In this document: one piece after another, positions 25,850-33,748 of the stretch
How positions within the stretch are numbered: the stretch's first letter is position 1
How the letters are laid out: the number at the start of each line of letters is the position of its first letter
Assembly (NCBI RefSeq): GCF_000735695.2
Contig: NZ_JASZ02000025.1
Location: forward strand, 1-54,474
Reading direction: 5' to 3'
From: Kaistella haifensis DSM 19056
Lineage (GTDB): Bacteria; Bacteroidota; Bacteroidia; Flavobacteriales; Weeksellaceae
DNA length: 54,474 nt
Position numbers and translations under genes: made by a program
Notes under the pieces: model-generated
What the model was told of the DNA's origin: nothing
What the model saw: the letters and a program-made list of their open reading frames with translations, nothing else
Databases searched by the model: none

Positions 25850-26860
25850 ATGTTAGAAAAGATTGATGAATTATTGGTTGAGGTTGGCAATTTCAGCACG
25901 ACGAATAAAGATGATATTGAGCAATTCCGAATTAAATACAATGGCAAAAAAGGAATCTTAAATGATATTTTTGCCCAATTTAAGAATGTTCCCAACGATC
26001 AGAAAAAACAATTCGGGCAAAAAATCAACACGCTGAAACAGGCAGTCGAGGCAAAACTTGATTCCCTGAAAAATGCATCTTCATCTAACCTCATTCTTGA
26101 AAAAGAAGATTTAACGAGACCTGGATTTCCCGCTGATCTCGGTACGCGCCATCCGATTAATTTGGTGAAAAATAAAATCATCGAGATTTTTAAATCTATA
26201 GGTTTTGCAGTGGCCGACGGTCCGGAAATCGAAGATGATTGGCATAATTTCACTGCGCTAAACCTTCCGGAATATCATCCGGCGAGGGATATGCAAGATA
26301 CTTTCTTCATCGAAACCAATCCCGATGTTTTGCTGAGAACACACACTTCATCCGTGCAAATTCGACATATGGAAGAAAACCAACCACCAATGCGGATTCT
26401 TTCGCCTGGTAGAGTGTTCAGAAATGAAGCTATTTCTTCTCGTTCGCATTGTATTTTCCATCAAATTGAAGGTTTATACATTGATGAAAATGTGAGTTTT
26501 GCAGACTTAAAACAAACGATTCAGTTTTTTACCACCGAACTTTTCGGGAAATCGAAAATCCGTATGAGACCTTCCTATTTCCCTTTCACAGAGCCAAGTG
26601 CGGAAGTGGATGTGTATTGGGGACTGAATTCCGAAACCGATTACCGAATAACCAAAGGAACTGGCTGGCTGGAAATTATGGGTTGCGGAATGGTGGATCC
26701 TGCGGTTTTGAAAAACGTCAATATCGATGCGGATAAATATTCCGGTTACGCTTTTGGGATGGGAATTGAGAGAATCGTGATGTTGCTTTATCAAATGAGC
26801 GATATCCGAATGTTTTTTGAAAATGATAAGAGAATGTTGGAGCAGTTTAAATCGCTTTAA
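25850..26860 (+). CDS. pheS: Phenylalanyl-tRNA synthetase alpha subunit
   Basis: A 336-residue class II synthetase subunit that charges tRNA-Phe with PheT, which is not adjacent here. The N-terminal coiled coil (1-100) binds tRNA. The catalytic core starts near GTRHPINLVKNKI; GPEIEDDWHNFTALNLPEYHPARDMQDTF is the motif 1/2 region in which the key parts are PEIEDDWHNF and HPARDMQDTF, HQIEGLYID follows, and FGMGIERIVMLLY is motif 3. Length is normal. A strong hairpin follows, so pheS is probably monocistronic. Confidence 0.96.
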   Translation: MLEKIDELLVEVGNFSTTNKDDIEQFRIKYNGKKGILNDIFAQFKNVPNDQKKQFGQKINTLKQAVEAKLDSLKNASSSNLILEKEDLTRPGFPADLGTRHPINLVKNKIIEIFKSIGFAVADGPEIEDDWHNFTALNLPEYHPARDMQDTFFIETNPDVLLRTHTSSVQIRHMEENQPPMRILSPGRVFRNEAISSRSHCIFHQIEGLYIDENVSFADLKQTIQFFTTELFGKSKIRMRPSYFPFTEPSAEVDVYWGLNSETDYRITKGTGWLEIMGCGMVDPAVLKNVNIDADKYSGYAFGMGIERIVMLLYQMSDIRMFFENDKRMLEQFKSL

Positions 26861-26880
26861 TTGTTCTTTAAAAAAATTAT

Positions 26881-26913
26881 AAAGACCGTTTCAATAGTAT
26901 TGAAACGGTCTTT
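26881..26913. terminator. Bidirectional terminator between pheS and the DUF3108 gene
   Basis: A perfect 15-base stem (26881-26895 with 26899-26913) around AGT, followed by a T-run on the plus strand and an A/T-rich flank on the other. It is the strongest hairpin in the window. Confidence 0.93.
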
Positions 26914-26961
26914 TTTTATAATTTTCTTTTGCGAATATCTTTTTGCAAAAGGATTTTAAGT

Positions 26962-27729
26962 TTATTTGCTAAAATTCAGTGGATACTTCACATTTTTATA
27001 CGAATCGATGCTGGCTTTCAAAGAGCCAACTGCGAGTTCAGCTTTTATCGCTAAAGGAACTAGGTTTTTGTCGTTGCTCACCCACATTGTTACGCCTTCT
27101 TTATCCTTGAAAACTCGGCCACTCATGACTTGAGGAACAATTTTCAAAGCATTGATAGTTCCGAATTTTGTTTTAATATTTTCACTTCCTACAATTTTAA
27201 TCTGGAAAGGAAACATTTCATCATCGATCCACACGTTCAGTTTTTTTACACTTCCAATCTTCAGTTCAGTCGGCTCCAAACTTCTTAAATAATAAAACGC
27301 CGAAAGCATATCCTGAATTCCTTTAACAGAGTTTACCACGCGGGAAGTATTTTTTTCTTTATCCGTTAAAATTAAAGTGTGGTTGTTATGATTAAAACTG
27401 GTTTCGAAGTGTTGGGTATAAGTTCCTTCCTGTACATTCCTCACATAAAAACTTGGTAAACCGGTGTTATAATTGATGTAACTTTCGTAGTAATCTTCCA
27501 CTTTAAAGAAAGCGCGAACAGCACCGGTAGTTTTCCCATAACCTTTCACATAGAAATGCGGTTGACCTTTGTAGGTGGTTTTTAAGGTGGTTAAAGTTGC
27601 GGTTCCGGCATTCAAAAGTCCGTAGTGAATTCTATAATTTAAATATTCGCCAGATTGGATGTTATCGAGCTTTTGAGAGAATCCCAAAGCAAAAATCATC
27701 ATACTGAAAGCGATTAACAATTTTTTCAT
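26962..27729 (-). CDS. DUF3108 family exported protein
   Basis: A 255-residue protein from ATG 27729 with signal peptide MKKLLIAFSMMIFALGFSQ. The blocks GEYLNYRIHYGLLNAGTATL, VRAFFKVEDYYESYI and MWVSNDKNLVPLAIKAEL are the DUF3108 signatures, a beta-rich periplasmic or outer-membrane-associated fold of unknown function. The frame extends upstream to 27771 but would bury the signal peptide. It is divergent from the ferredoxin reductase gene. Confidence 0.83.
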   Translation of the reverse strand: MKKLLIAFSMMIFALGFSQKLDNIQSGEYLNYRIHYGLLNAGTATLTTLKTTYKGQPHFYVKGYGKTTGAVRAFFKVEDYYESYINYNTGLPSFYVRNVQEGTYTQHFETSFNHNNHTLILTDKEKNTSRVVNSVKGIQDMLSAFYYLRSLEPTELKIGSVKKLNVWIDDEMFPFQIKIVGSENIKTKFGTINALKIVPQVMSGRVFKDKEGVTMWVSNDKNLVPLAIKAELAVGSLKASIDSYKNVKYPLNFSK

Positions 27730-27757
27730 AGTCTTTCGTTTTGCAAAAAATTTGCCA

Positions 27758-27785
27758 CAAATATAAAACATTGATTTGGAAGCAA
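27758..27785 (-). promoter_or_regulatory. Probable promoter of the DUF3108 gene
   Basis: The complement reads TTG (27783-27785), 17 bases, then TATATTTG (27758-27765), about 28 bases before the ATG at 27729. It fits the Bacteroidota consensus well. Confidence 0.6.
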
Positions 27786-27837
27786 TTTAAAATGACATTT
27801 GTCACTCTTATGTAATTCGCTGTTCTTTTATTTTTCT

Positions 27838-27845
27838 TAAATTTG
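27838..27845 (+). promoter_or_regulatory. Probable -7 element (TAAATTTG) of the oxidoreductase gene
   Basis: TAAATTTG fits TAnnTTTG, 30 bases before ATG 27876. No good -33 element is seen. Confidence 0.5.
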
Positions 27846-27875
27846 TGGCACAAAAATTTCTTAAAAAAATCATCA

Positions 27876-28928
27876 ATGATTACAACCGATTTATTAATAA
27901 TAGGAGCTGGGCCAACCGGGCTTTTCGCAGTTTTTGAAGCAGGTCTGCTGAAAATGAAATGCCATCTTATCGATGCTTTGCCACAACCAGGTGGACAGCT
28001 GACAGAGCTTTACCCGAAAAAACCTATTTTTGATATTCCAGGTTTTCCATCAGTGAATGCAGGAGAATTGATCGATAATTTAATGGAGCAAATTAAGCAG
28101 TTCCAACCGGGCTTTACCTTGGGCGAAACCGCTCAAACTTTAAATAAACTTGAAGATGGAACTTTCGAAGTGGTAACCAACAAAGGTACCGTTCACCACG
28201 CAAAAGCTGTAGCAATTGCAGGAGGATTGGGAACTTTTGAACCTAGAAAACCGACCATCGAAAACATCGCTGATTACGAAGAAAAAGGGGTGGAATATTT
28301 CATTAAAGAACCTGAACATTTCCGAAATAAAAAAGTGGTGATCGCAGGTGGTGGTGATTCTGCTTTGGATTGGAGCATTTTCTTGGACGATGTTGCAAGT
28401 GAAGTAACTTTGGTTCACCGAAGAAACGAATTCCGTGGTGCTTTGGATTCTGTTGAAAAAGTTCAGGCTCTGAAGGATCAAGGAAAAATAAAGTTGGTGA
28501 CTCCAGCTGAAGTGACTGGAATTAAGGGTGAAGGAAAAGTTACCGCAATTACTTTGGAAAAAGAAGGCGAGACATTCGATGTGGAAACCGATTATTTCAT
28601 TCCGCTTTTCGGGCTTACTCCAAAATTGGGAGATATTGCAAATTGGGGCTTAGAAATTGAGAAAAATGCCATCGTTGTGAACAATGCATTGGATTATCAA
28701 ACCAATATTCCAGGAATTTATGCGATTGGCGATATCAATACTTATCCAGGAAAATTGAAACTGATTTTATGTGGTTTCCATGAAGCTACTTTAATGTGCC
28801 AAAGCGTTTACAATATGCTGAATCCGGGTAAAAAATATGTTTTAAAATATACAACAGTAAGTGGAGTAGATGGTTTTGATGGAAGCCGAAAAGAAGCGGA
28901 AAAAGCTGTTGTGAAAAAGATTGATTAA
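27876..28928 (+). CDS. Ferredoxin-NADP+ reductase, thioredoxin-reductase-like type
   Basis: A 350-residue two-dinucleotide flavoprotein. The FAD-binding GAGPTG is at 10-15, the NADPH-binding GGGDSALDW near 160 and the second FAD site GIYAIGDINTYPG near 285. The Cys-x-x-Cys redox centre of thioredoxin reductase is missing, which places it in the ferredoxin/flavodoxin-NADP+ reductase branch (YumC-like). ATG 27876 gives the normal N-terminus MITTDLLIIGAGPTG. A 2Fe-2S ferredoxin gene follows after 17 bases and is probably its redox partner. The direction of electron flow in the cell is not known. Confidence 0.9.
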   Translation: MITTDLLIIGAGPTGLFAVFEAGLLKMKCHLIDALPQPGGQLTELYPKKPIFDIPGFPSVNAGELIDNLMEQIKQFQPGFTLGETAQTLNKLEDGTFEVVTNKGTVHHAKAVAIAGGLGTFEPRKPTIENIADYEEKGVEYFIKEPEHFRNKKVVIAGGGDSALDWSIFLDDVASEVTLVHRRNEFRGALDSVEKVQALKDQGKIKLVTPAEVTGIKGEGKVTAITLEKEGETFDVETDYFIPLFGLTPKLGDIANWGLEIEKNAIVVNNALDYQTNIPGIYAIGDINTYPGKLKLILCGFHEATLMCQSVYNMLNPGKKYVLKYTTVSGVDGFDGSRKEAEKAVVKKID

Positions 28929-28945
28929 ATACTAGAATCAAAAAA

Positions 28946-29278
28946 ATGCAGGATATTCAATTAAAAATTACCGACCGAAACGGCCAAACTCACGAAGTTA
29001 TTGCGCCAACCGATATGTCCATGAATTTAATGGAAGTGATGCGTTCCTACGAATTGGCGGAAGAAGGTACCATCGGGGTTTGTGGCGGAATGGCGATGTG
29101 CGCTTCTTGTCAGGTCTATGTAATTAATGGTGCCGAAAAATTGGAAGAAATGGGCGCTGAAGAAGATGCAATGCTTGCTGAAGCGTTTCACGTTCAAGAT
29201 AATTCCAGATTGGGTTGCCAAATCCAAATCACCGAAAAGATCGATGGATTGGAAGTTCAAATCGCGCCTTATCCATAG
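28946..29278 (+). CDS. 2Fe-2S ferredoxin (adrenodoxin type)
   Basis: A 110-residue ferredoxin. The cluster ligands are Cys46, Cys52, Cys55 and Cys91, in the C-x5-C-x2-C-x35-C spacing of adrenodoxin and the Isc ferredoxin. GVCGGMAMCASC and RLGCQIQ are the two binding loops. It follows the ferredoxin reductase gene and probably takes electrons from it. Acceptors could be Fe-S assembly, a monooxygenase or a desaturase; none is encoded nearby. A hairpin ends the transcript. Confidence 0.94.
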   Translation: MQDIQLKITDRNGQTHEVIAPTDMSMNLMEVMRSYELAEEGTIGVCGGMAMCASCQVYVINGAEKLEEMGAEEDAMLAEAFHVQDNSRLGCQIQITEKIDGLEVQIAPYP

Positions 29279-29302
29279 AAAATAATTACTTTTTTAAATA
29301 AC

Positions 29303-29333
29303 AAAATCCCGAAACTCTATGTTACGGGATTTT
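29303..29333 (+). terminator. Terminator after the ferredoxin gene
   Basis: AAATCCCG and CGGGATTT form an 8-base stem, followed by a T-rich run. Confidence 0.8.
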
Positions 29334-29338
29334 TATTT

Positions 29339-29434
29339 TTAATGATGTACTTTTTTATCCGTTAAGTTTTCCTCGAAATCAGCGAGCAGCGTAATAAGAT
29401 TCTGCTCCGTTGGGATAAATAAAAACGGTTGCAT
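29339..29434 (-). other. 31-codon open frame, possible gene remnant
   Basis: An ATG frame beginning MQPFLFIPTEQN and ending in a charged tail with EENLTDKK. It also continues upstream, in frame with pepD, to the pepD stop at 29465. The composition looks protein-like rather than random. It could be the end of a lost gene, or a small protein. I do not recognise it. Confidence 0.3.
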
Positions 29435-29464
29435 AACGGAAATCTCCGAAAATTGCGCTAGACC

Positions 29465-30907
29465 TTATTTTTTAGGAATTTCCTTTAGAATTTCTTTCAA
29501 AAATGCCCAAAATTTTTGTGTAGATGGAATATTTGCTTTTTCTTCAGGTGAGTGTGCTCCACGAATCGTCGGTCCGAAACTTACCATTTCCATTTCAGGA
29601 TAGTTAGCACCGATAATTCCGCATTCCAAACCTGCGTGACAAGCGACTACGTGCGGTTTTGAGCCGAAATCTCTTTCGTAAATTTTCTCCATGATTTTTA
29701 CTATTTCCGAACCTGGTTTTGGTTTCCAACCCGGATACGAACCGCTGAATTCTACCTCAAAACCTGCCAATTCGAAAACGGATTTCAATTGTTCTGCAAC
29801 AGCAAATTTTGTAGAATCAACCGATGATCTGGAAAGATTTAAAATTTTTAATGTACCATCTTTCAGCTCGACACGAGCGATATTATTGGAAGTTTCTACC
29901 AAATCAGCTACATCCGGAGACATTCGGTAAACACCGTTGTGAGCGGATTTTAATGCTAAAATTATTTTTTTGGAATCTTCCTCAGAAATAGCTTTTTCTG
30001 TGGTACTGAAATTTTCAATATTTATTTGCAGATCTTTTTCAACATTTGCAAATTCTTCGAGGATTGAAGCTTTCAAAATATTGGCATTATCGATGAATTC
30101 TACTTCATTTCTCACCGAAAATACAGCATTTGCTTCGCGTGGAATCGCATTTCGCAAACCGCCACCATCAATGGATATGAGCTGAATGTTTTGGTTGTAA
30201 ACACCGGTGTACAACAATCTTCCTAGGATTACGTTTGCATTTCCGAAACCTTTATGGATGTCCATTCCGGAATGTCCACCTTGCAAACCTTTGATTTCAA
30301 TTTTCACGATTTGTCCTTTCGCATCTTCCAAATTGTAGTTTTGGGAAGCTGTTACGTCGATTCCACCAGCACAACCGATATCGATTTCGTCATCTTCTTC
30401 GGTGTCTAAATTAAGAAGTATTTCACCAGATAATTGTCCGGGTTTTAAGCCAATTGCACCGGTCATTCCGGTTTCTTCATCAATAGTGAAAAGTGCTTCC
30501 AGAGCGGGATGTGGAATATCCGAACTTTCCAAAACCGACATGATTGCGGCAACTCCCAAACCGTTATCAGCGCCCAAAGTTGTTCCTTTTGCTTTTAACC
30601 AATCACCATCTACTTCCATTTGGATTCCTTGGGTTTCGAAATCGAAAAGAACATCATTGTTTTTTTGGCAAACCATATCGAGGTGAGATTGCATCACGAT
30701 TGCTTTTCGGTCTTCCATTCCCGGAGTTGCAGGTTTTTTGATGATAACGTTTCCTACTTCGTCAACGGTAGTTTCCAAACCAAGATTTTCACCAAAATTT
30801 TTAATGAATTCAATTACTTTTTCTTCTTTTTTGGAAGGTCTAGGTATTGCGTTTAATGCAGCAAAATTTTTCCAGACTATTTGAGGTTCTATCTGCGTAA
30901 TTTCCAT
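29465..30907 (-). CDS. pepD: Aminoacyl-histidine dipeptidase (Xaa-His dipeptidase, M20C)
   Basis: A 480-residue M20-family di-zinc peptidase that splits Xaa-His and related dipeptides. SHLDMVCQKN carries the first metal His-Asp, LGADNGLGVA the bridging Asp, and FTIDEETGMTGA the catalytic Glu pair. GGHSGMDIHKGFGNAN is the dimerisation-lid block and HAGLECG the later metal region. ATG 30907 starts MEITQIEPQIVWKNF, the usual N-terminus; the frame upstream to 30967 overlaps a hairpin. Length is normal. The role is dipeptide nutrition in the cytoplasm. Confidence 0.93.
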   Translation of the reverse strand: MEITQIEPQIVWKNFAALNAIPRPSKKEEKVIEFIKNFGENLGLETTVDEVGNVIIKKPATPGMEDRKAIVMQSHLDMVCQKNNDVLFDFETQGIQMEVDGDWLKAKGTTLGADNGLGVAAIMSVLESSDIPHPALEALFTIDEETGMTGAIGLKPGQLSGEILLNLDTEEDDEIDIGCAGGIDVTASQNYNLEDAKGQIVKIEIKGLQGGHSGMDIHKGFGNANVILGRLLYTGVYNQNIQLISIDGGGLRNAIPREANAVFSVRNEVEFIDNANILKASILEEFANVEKDLQINIENFSTTEKAISEEDSKKIILALKSAHNGVYRMSPDVADLVETSNNIARVELKDGTLKILNLSRSSVDSTKFAVAEQLKSVFELAGFEVEFSGSYPGWKPKPGSEIVKIMEKIYERDFGSKPHVVACHAGLECGIIGANYPEMEMVSFGPTIRGAHSPEEKANIPSTQKFWAFLKEILKEIPKK

Positions 30908-30945
30908 TATAAATAATATTTTCCTCAAATTTAAGAATAAAAAAA

Positions 30946-30966
30946 TGCCTGAAAAAAAGTCAGGCA
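30946..30966 (-). terminator. Terminator of the 31047-31652 gene
   Basis: A 7-base stem TGCCTGA/TCAGGCA with a 7-base loop and a T-run on the minus strand. Confidence 0.75.
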
Positions 30967-31046
30967 ATTATTTATTGAATTTAAAAAAAATGGAGGTTTT
31001 GGAAAATTTTATTTTTAAATATCACTCATAGGTTTATTTTTGAAAT

Positions 31047-31652
31047 TTATCCTCGTTCTCTTTCCAAAAGAACCATCATTAATAAAGATAAAACCACTAG
31101 TGATTCGTCTTCATCGTCGATATCGATTAACCGATCGAGTTGAAATCTTCGTCCAAACAATGACGGCATTTTCTTGAGGCGGAAATATTCTTTTCCTGCG
31201 GAATCTTTCACCGTGTACGATGGATTCAGGAAATATCCGGTAAACATCCCAACAATGGGAATTTCTCCAATAAAACCATCCAAAACTTTCACCCAAGCAT
31301 TGTCTTCGCTGATTTGGAATTTTAATGCGTTATTTTCGTCCAAAACATCGTAGTATGATTTCCACAAAGAACGCATTCCCTTTCTTGCTAATCTTCCGAA
31401 ATTTTTCCCGTTTTCTAAATCGGTTATCGAGTAGGAAGCATTAAAATCGATCCATTGGTTAGCTTGAATTCGGAAAAGTTCCCGAGAACGGGTTTCGTCA
31501 TTGAAAATAATGACATCTTCTTTTAATTTAAACATTTTCTGGCGAACGTATGCCACATAATTTCCGTTTTTATCGGTGATATTGAAATCGCTAGAAAGGG
31601 TGGTAATTTTAAATTTGAAATCGAGAGGATAATTTAAATTTTGAAGAATCAT
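31047..31652 (-). CDS. LURP-one-related / scramblase-like protein
   Basis: A 201-residue protein with a Tubby-like beta-barrel pattern: FKITTLSSDFNITDKNGNYVAYV, then MFKLKEDVIIFND, and later IGMFTGYFLNPSY-type strands ending in a hydrophobic helix VVLSLLMMVLLERERG. These are features of bacterial LURP-one/phospholipid-scramblase-related proteins. No catalytic residues are known and the function is not established. It is divergent from recR. A TATCTTTG on the minus strand (31667-31674) lies just upstream of its ATG. Confidence 0.65.
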   Translation of the reverse strand: MILQNLNYPLDFKFKITTLSSDFNITDKNGNYVAYVRQKMFKLKEDVIIFNDETRSRELFRIQANQWIDFNASYSITDLENGKNFGRLARKGMRSLWKSYYDVLDENNALKFQISEDNAWVKVLDGFIGEIPIVGMFTGYFLNPSYTVKDSAGKEYFRLKKMPSLFGRRFQLDRLIDIDDEDESLVVLSLLMMVLLERERG

Positions 31653-31690
31653 AAAGCTATTTTCACCAAAGATAATAAAAGGAGTGAAAC

Positions 31691-31721
31691 TTGCACCTTG
31701 AGGTTTTAAATTTTATTTTTG
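31691..31721 (+). promoter_or_regulatory. recR promoter (TTG-N20-TATTTTTG)
   Basis: TTG at 31691-31693 and TATTTTTG at 31714-31721. Only four bases separate the -7 element from the recR ATG, so the transcript is probably leaderless. Confidence 0.7.
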
Positions 31722-31725
31722 TGGA

Positions 31726-32337
31726 ATGGATTATCCGAGCAAAGTATTAGCAAAAGCAGTAGAAGAAATTTCGGGATTGCCCGGAATCGGAAAAAAATCG
31801 GCGTTGAGATTGGCATTGCATCTGCTGAAACAGCCGGAAAGTCAAGCAATTGCTTTGGGAGATGCGCTGAATAAACTCGTTACCGAAATAAAGTATTGCA
31901 AAGATTGTCATAATTTCTCCGATGTGGAGATTTGTGAAATCTGCGCCAACCCGAAAAGAAATGAAGAAATCCTCTGCATCGTAGAAGATGTGAGAGATGT
32001 GATGGCGATTGAAAATACCGGAAAATACAGAGGAAAATATTTGGTTTTGGGCGGCAAAATTTCGCCGATGGAAGGTATTGGTCCGCATCAACTTCACATT
32101 TCTTCGATTGAAAAAAAACTGGAAAGTGGGGAAGTTAAAGAGCTGATTTTCGCACTGAGTGCGACGATGGAAGGCGATACGACGGCTTATTACATTTATA
32201 AAAAATTCAAAAATTTTGAGGTTAATTTTTCTACCATCGCTCGCGGAATATCGGTGGGAGATGAGCTGGAATATGCGGATGAAATTTCATTGGGCAGATC
32301 GATTCAGAACCGGTTGCCTTACAACGAAAAAGATTAA
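31726..32337 (+). CDS. recR: Recombination protein RecR
   Basis: A 203-residue RecR that, with RecO and RecF, loads RecA at gaps. [22 protein letters not shown] is the helix-hairpin-helix N-terminus (key part [13 protein letters not shown]), [16 protein letters not shown] the four-Cys zinc finger, and the Toprim domain runs from [13 protein letters not shown] through [13 protein letters not shown]. Its length is normal. Its start fixes it as probably leaderless. A glycosyltransferase gene follows after 68 bases but is unlikely to be functionally linked. Confidence 0.96.
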   Translation: MDYPSKVLAKAVEEISGLPGIGKKSALRLALHLLKQPESQAIALGDALNKLVTEIKYCKDCHNFSDVEICEICANPKRNEEILCIVEDVRDVMAIENTGKYRGKYLVLGGKISPMEGIGPHQLHISSIEKKLESGEVKELIFALSATMEGDTTAYYIYKKFKNFEVNFSTIARGISVGDELEYADEISLGRSIQNRLPYNEKD

Positions 32338-32405
32338 TTTCCCACACAAAATTTATATTTTAGATTGATCGTAAATGGTAGTTTTTAATTTTTAAACAAA
32401 TTTCA

Positions 32406-33197
32406 ATGGTGATTTCTGTGATAATTCCCGTTTATAATGCCGAAGAAAGCATCGAAAAATGTCTTGATTCGATTAAAAATCAAACGTGGAAAGGCGAGTT
32501 TGAAATCATTGTCATTAATGATGGTTCCGCAGATCGAAGTGCAGAAATTCTTGAAAATTACCGAAAAAAAAATCCAGAAATGCCAATTCAATTGATTAAT
32601 CAGGAAAACGGCGGTGTTTCCAAAGCTAGGAATACAGGACTGAAAATCGCAAAAGGAGATTACATTGCTTTGCTCGATTCCGATGACGAATGGCTTCCGG
32701 AAAAAACCGAAAAACAGATGAAATATCTTGTAAATCAGAATTTTGGGGTGGATTTTCTTGCTTCTTTATGGAATGATGAAAAAGTGAGTTTTCCGTATGT
32801 GATTGGTAGTAGTGGTTTGGTTATCATTAGTTTAAATAAATTATTGTTTAAAATTACCGGGCAAACTTCTACGGCAATTTTCAAAAGGAAAATTCTTGAA
32901 AATACCGGTTTTTTTGACGAAAGACAAAGATATTCTGAAGATGCCAATTATTGGATGAGAATCAGCGAAAACAATTCGATGTTTCTACTTCCTGAAAAAC
33001 TTGTAATCGCAGGAAATGGCAAAAAATCTTTCGGGTTTTCGGGACTTTCTGCAAATTTAAAAGAAATGGAGAAAGGTATCCAGAAAAATATTTCGGAAAT
33101 GTATCGAAATAAACGGATCAATTTGTTGGGATATATTTTTTATTTTGTATTTTCCAAATTAAAATATATTGTGAGGCCAATAAGAGCAAAACTATGA
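32406..33197 (+). CDS. Family 2 glycosyltransferase (second polysaccharide locus)
   Basis: A 263-residue GT-A transferase. VIIPVYNAEESIEKCLDSI opens it, INDGSADRS is at about 37-45, ENGGVSKARNTGLKIAKGD at 67-85 and the metal site DSDDEW at 91-96. It overlaps the next gene's start by four bases and begins a four-gene operon (32406-35914): transferase, acetyltransferase, epimerase, CgeB-like transferase. The locus is separate from the IS-bounded island and may decorate a different glycan. The donor sugar is unknown, though the epimerase points to a 6-deoxyhexose. Confidence 0.9.
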   Translation: MVISVIIPVYNAEESIEKCLDSIKNQTWKGEFEIIVINDGSADRSAEILENYRKKNPEMPIQLINQENGGVSKARNTGLKIAKGDYIALLDSDDEWLPEKTEKQMKYLVNQNFGVDFLASLWNDEKVSFPYVIGSSGLVIISLNKLLFKITGQTSTAIFKRKILENTGFFDERQRYSEDANYWMRISENNSMFLLPEKLVIAGNGKKSFGFSGLSANLKEMEKGIQKNISEMYRNKRINLLGYIFYFVFSKLKYIVRPIRAKL

Positions 33198-33748
33198 TGG
33201 ATAAAATACTTTGGGGAATCAGAGCGTTGTGTTATGCGCCTTTTTTTGGCAAATTTGGGATGCCTTCATATCTTGGGAAACCTATTTTCCTGAAAGGAAT
33301 CCGGAATATTTTTATTGGAAAAAAAGTGAGAATTCTTCCGCACCTAAGAATGGAAACCCAAGACGGAGGAACCATCGAAATAGAAGATGATGTGGTGATT
33401 TCTCAGAATGTGCACATTACTTCCGCTGGTCAACTAAAAATAGGGAAGCGTTCGCTGATTTTAGCCAATGTTTTCATCACCAATATCGATCATGATTACA
33501 CCGAAATTGGAAAACATGTTGTAAAACAAAAAATTACCGTTAAAAAAACAACCATCGGAGAAAATTGTTTTATAGGAATGGGCGCCGCAATTATGCCCGG
33601 AACCGTGTTGGGAAAACAATGCGTTGTAGGTGCTAATTCGGTTGTGAAAGGAACTTTTCCTGATTATTGTGTCATCGTAGGTTCGCCTGCGAAAATCGTA
33701 AAAAAGTATAACCAGCAAACCCAAATCTGGGAAAGAATAAGTGGGTAA
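33194..33748 (+). CDS. Hexapeptide-repeat acetyltransferase
   Basis: A 184-residue left-handed beta-helix protein. Hexapeptides include IFIGKKVRILPHLRM, IEIEDDVVISQNVHI and TIGENCFIGMGAAIMPGTVLGKQCVVGANSVV (key part IGENCFIGMGAAIM). The NIDHDYTEIG segment holds the likely catalytic His. It starts at one of two adjacent ATGs (33194 or 33197), four bases inside the preceding gene. Probably an O- or N-acetyltransferase acting on a sugar of the second locus. Confidence 0.86.
   Translation: MMDKILWGIRALCYAPFFGKFGMPSYLGKPIFLKGIRNIFIGKKVRILPHLRMETQDGGTIEIEDDVVISQNVHITSAGQLKIGKRSLILANVFITNIDHDYTEIGKHVVKQKITVKKTTIGENCFIGMGAAIMPGTVLGKQCVVGANSVVKGTFPDYCVIVGSPAKIVKKYNQQTQIWERISG

Noticed and set aside
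27843-27875. Upstream start of the ferredoxin reductase gene
   Set aside because: It overlaps the -7 element and would displace the FAD motif from its normal position.
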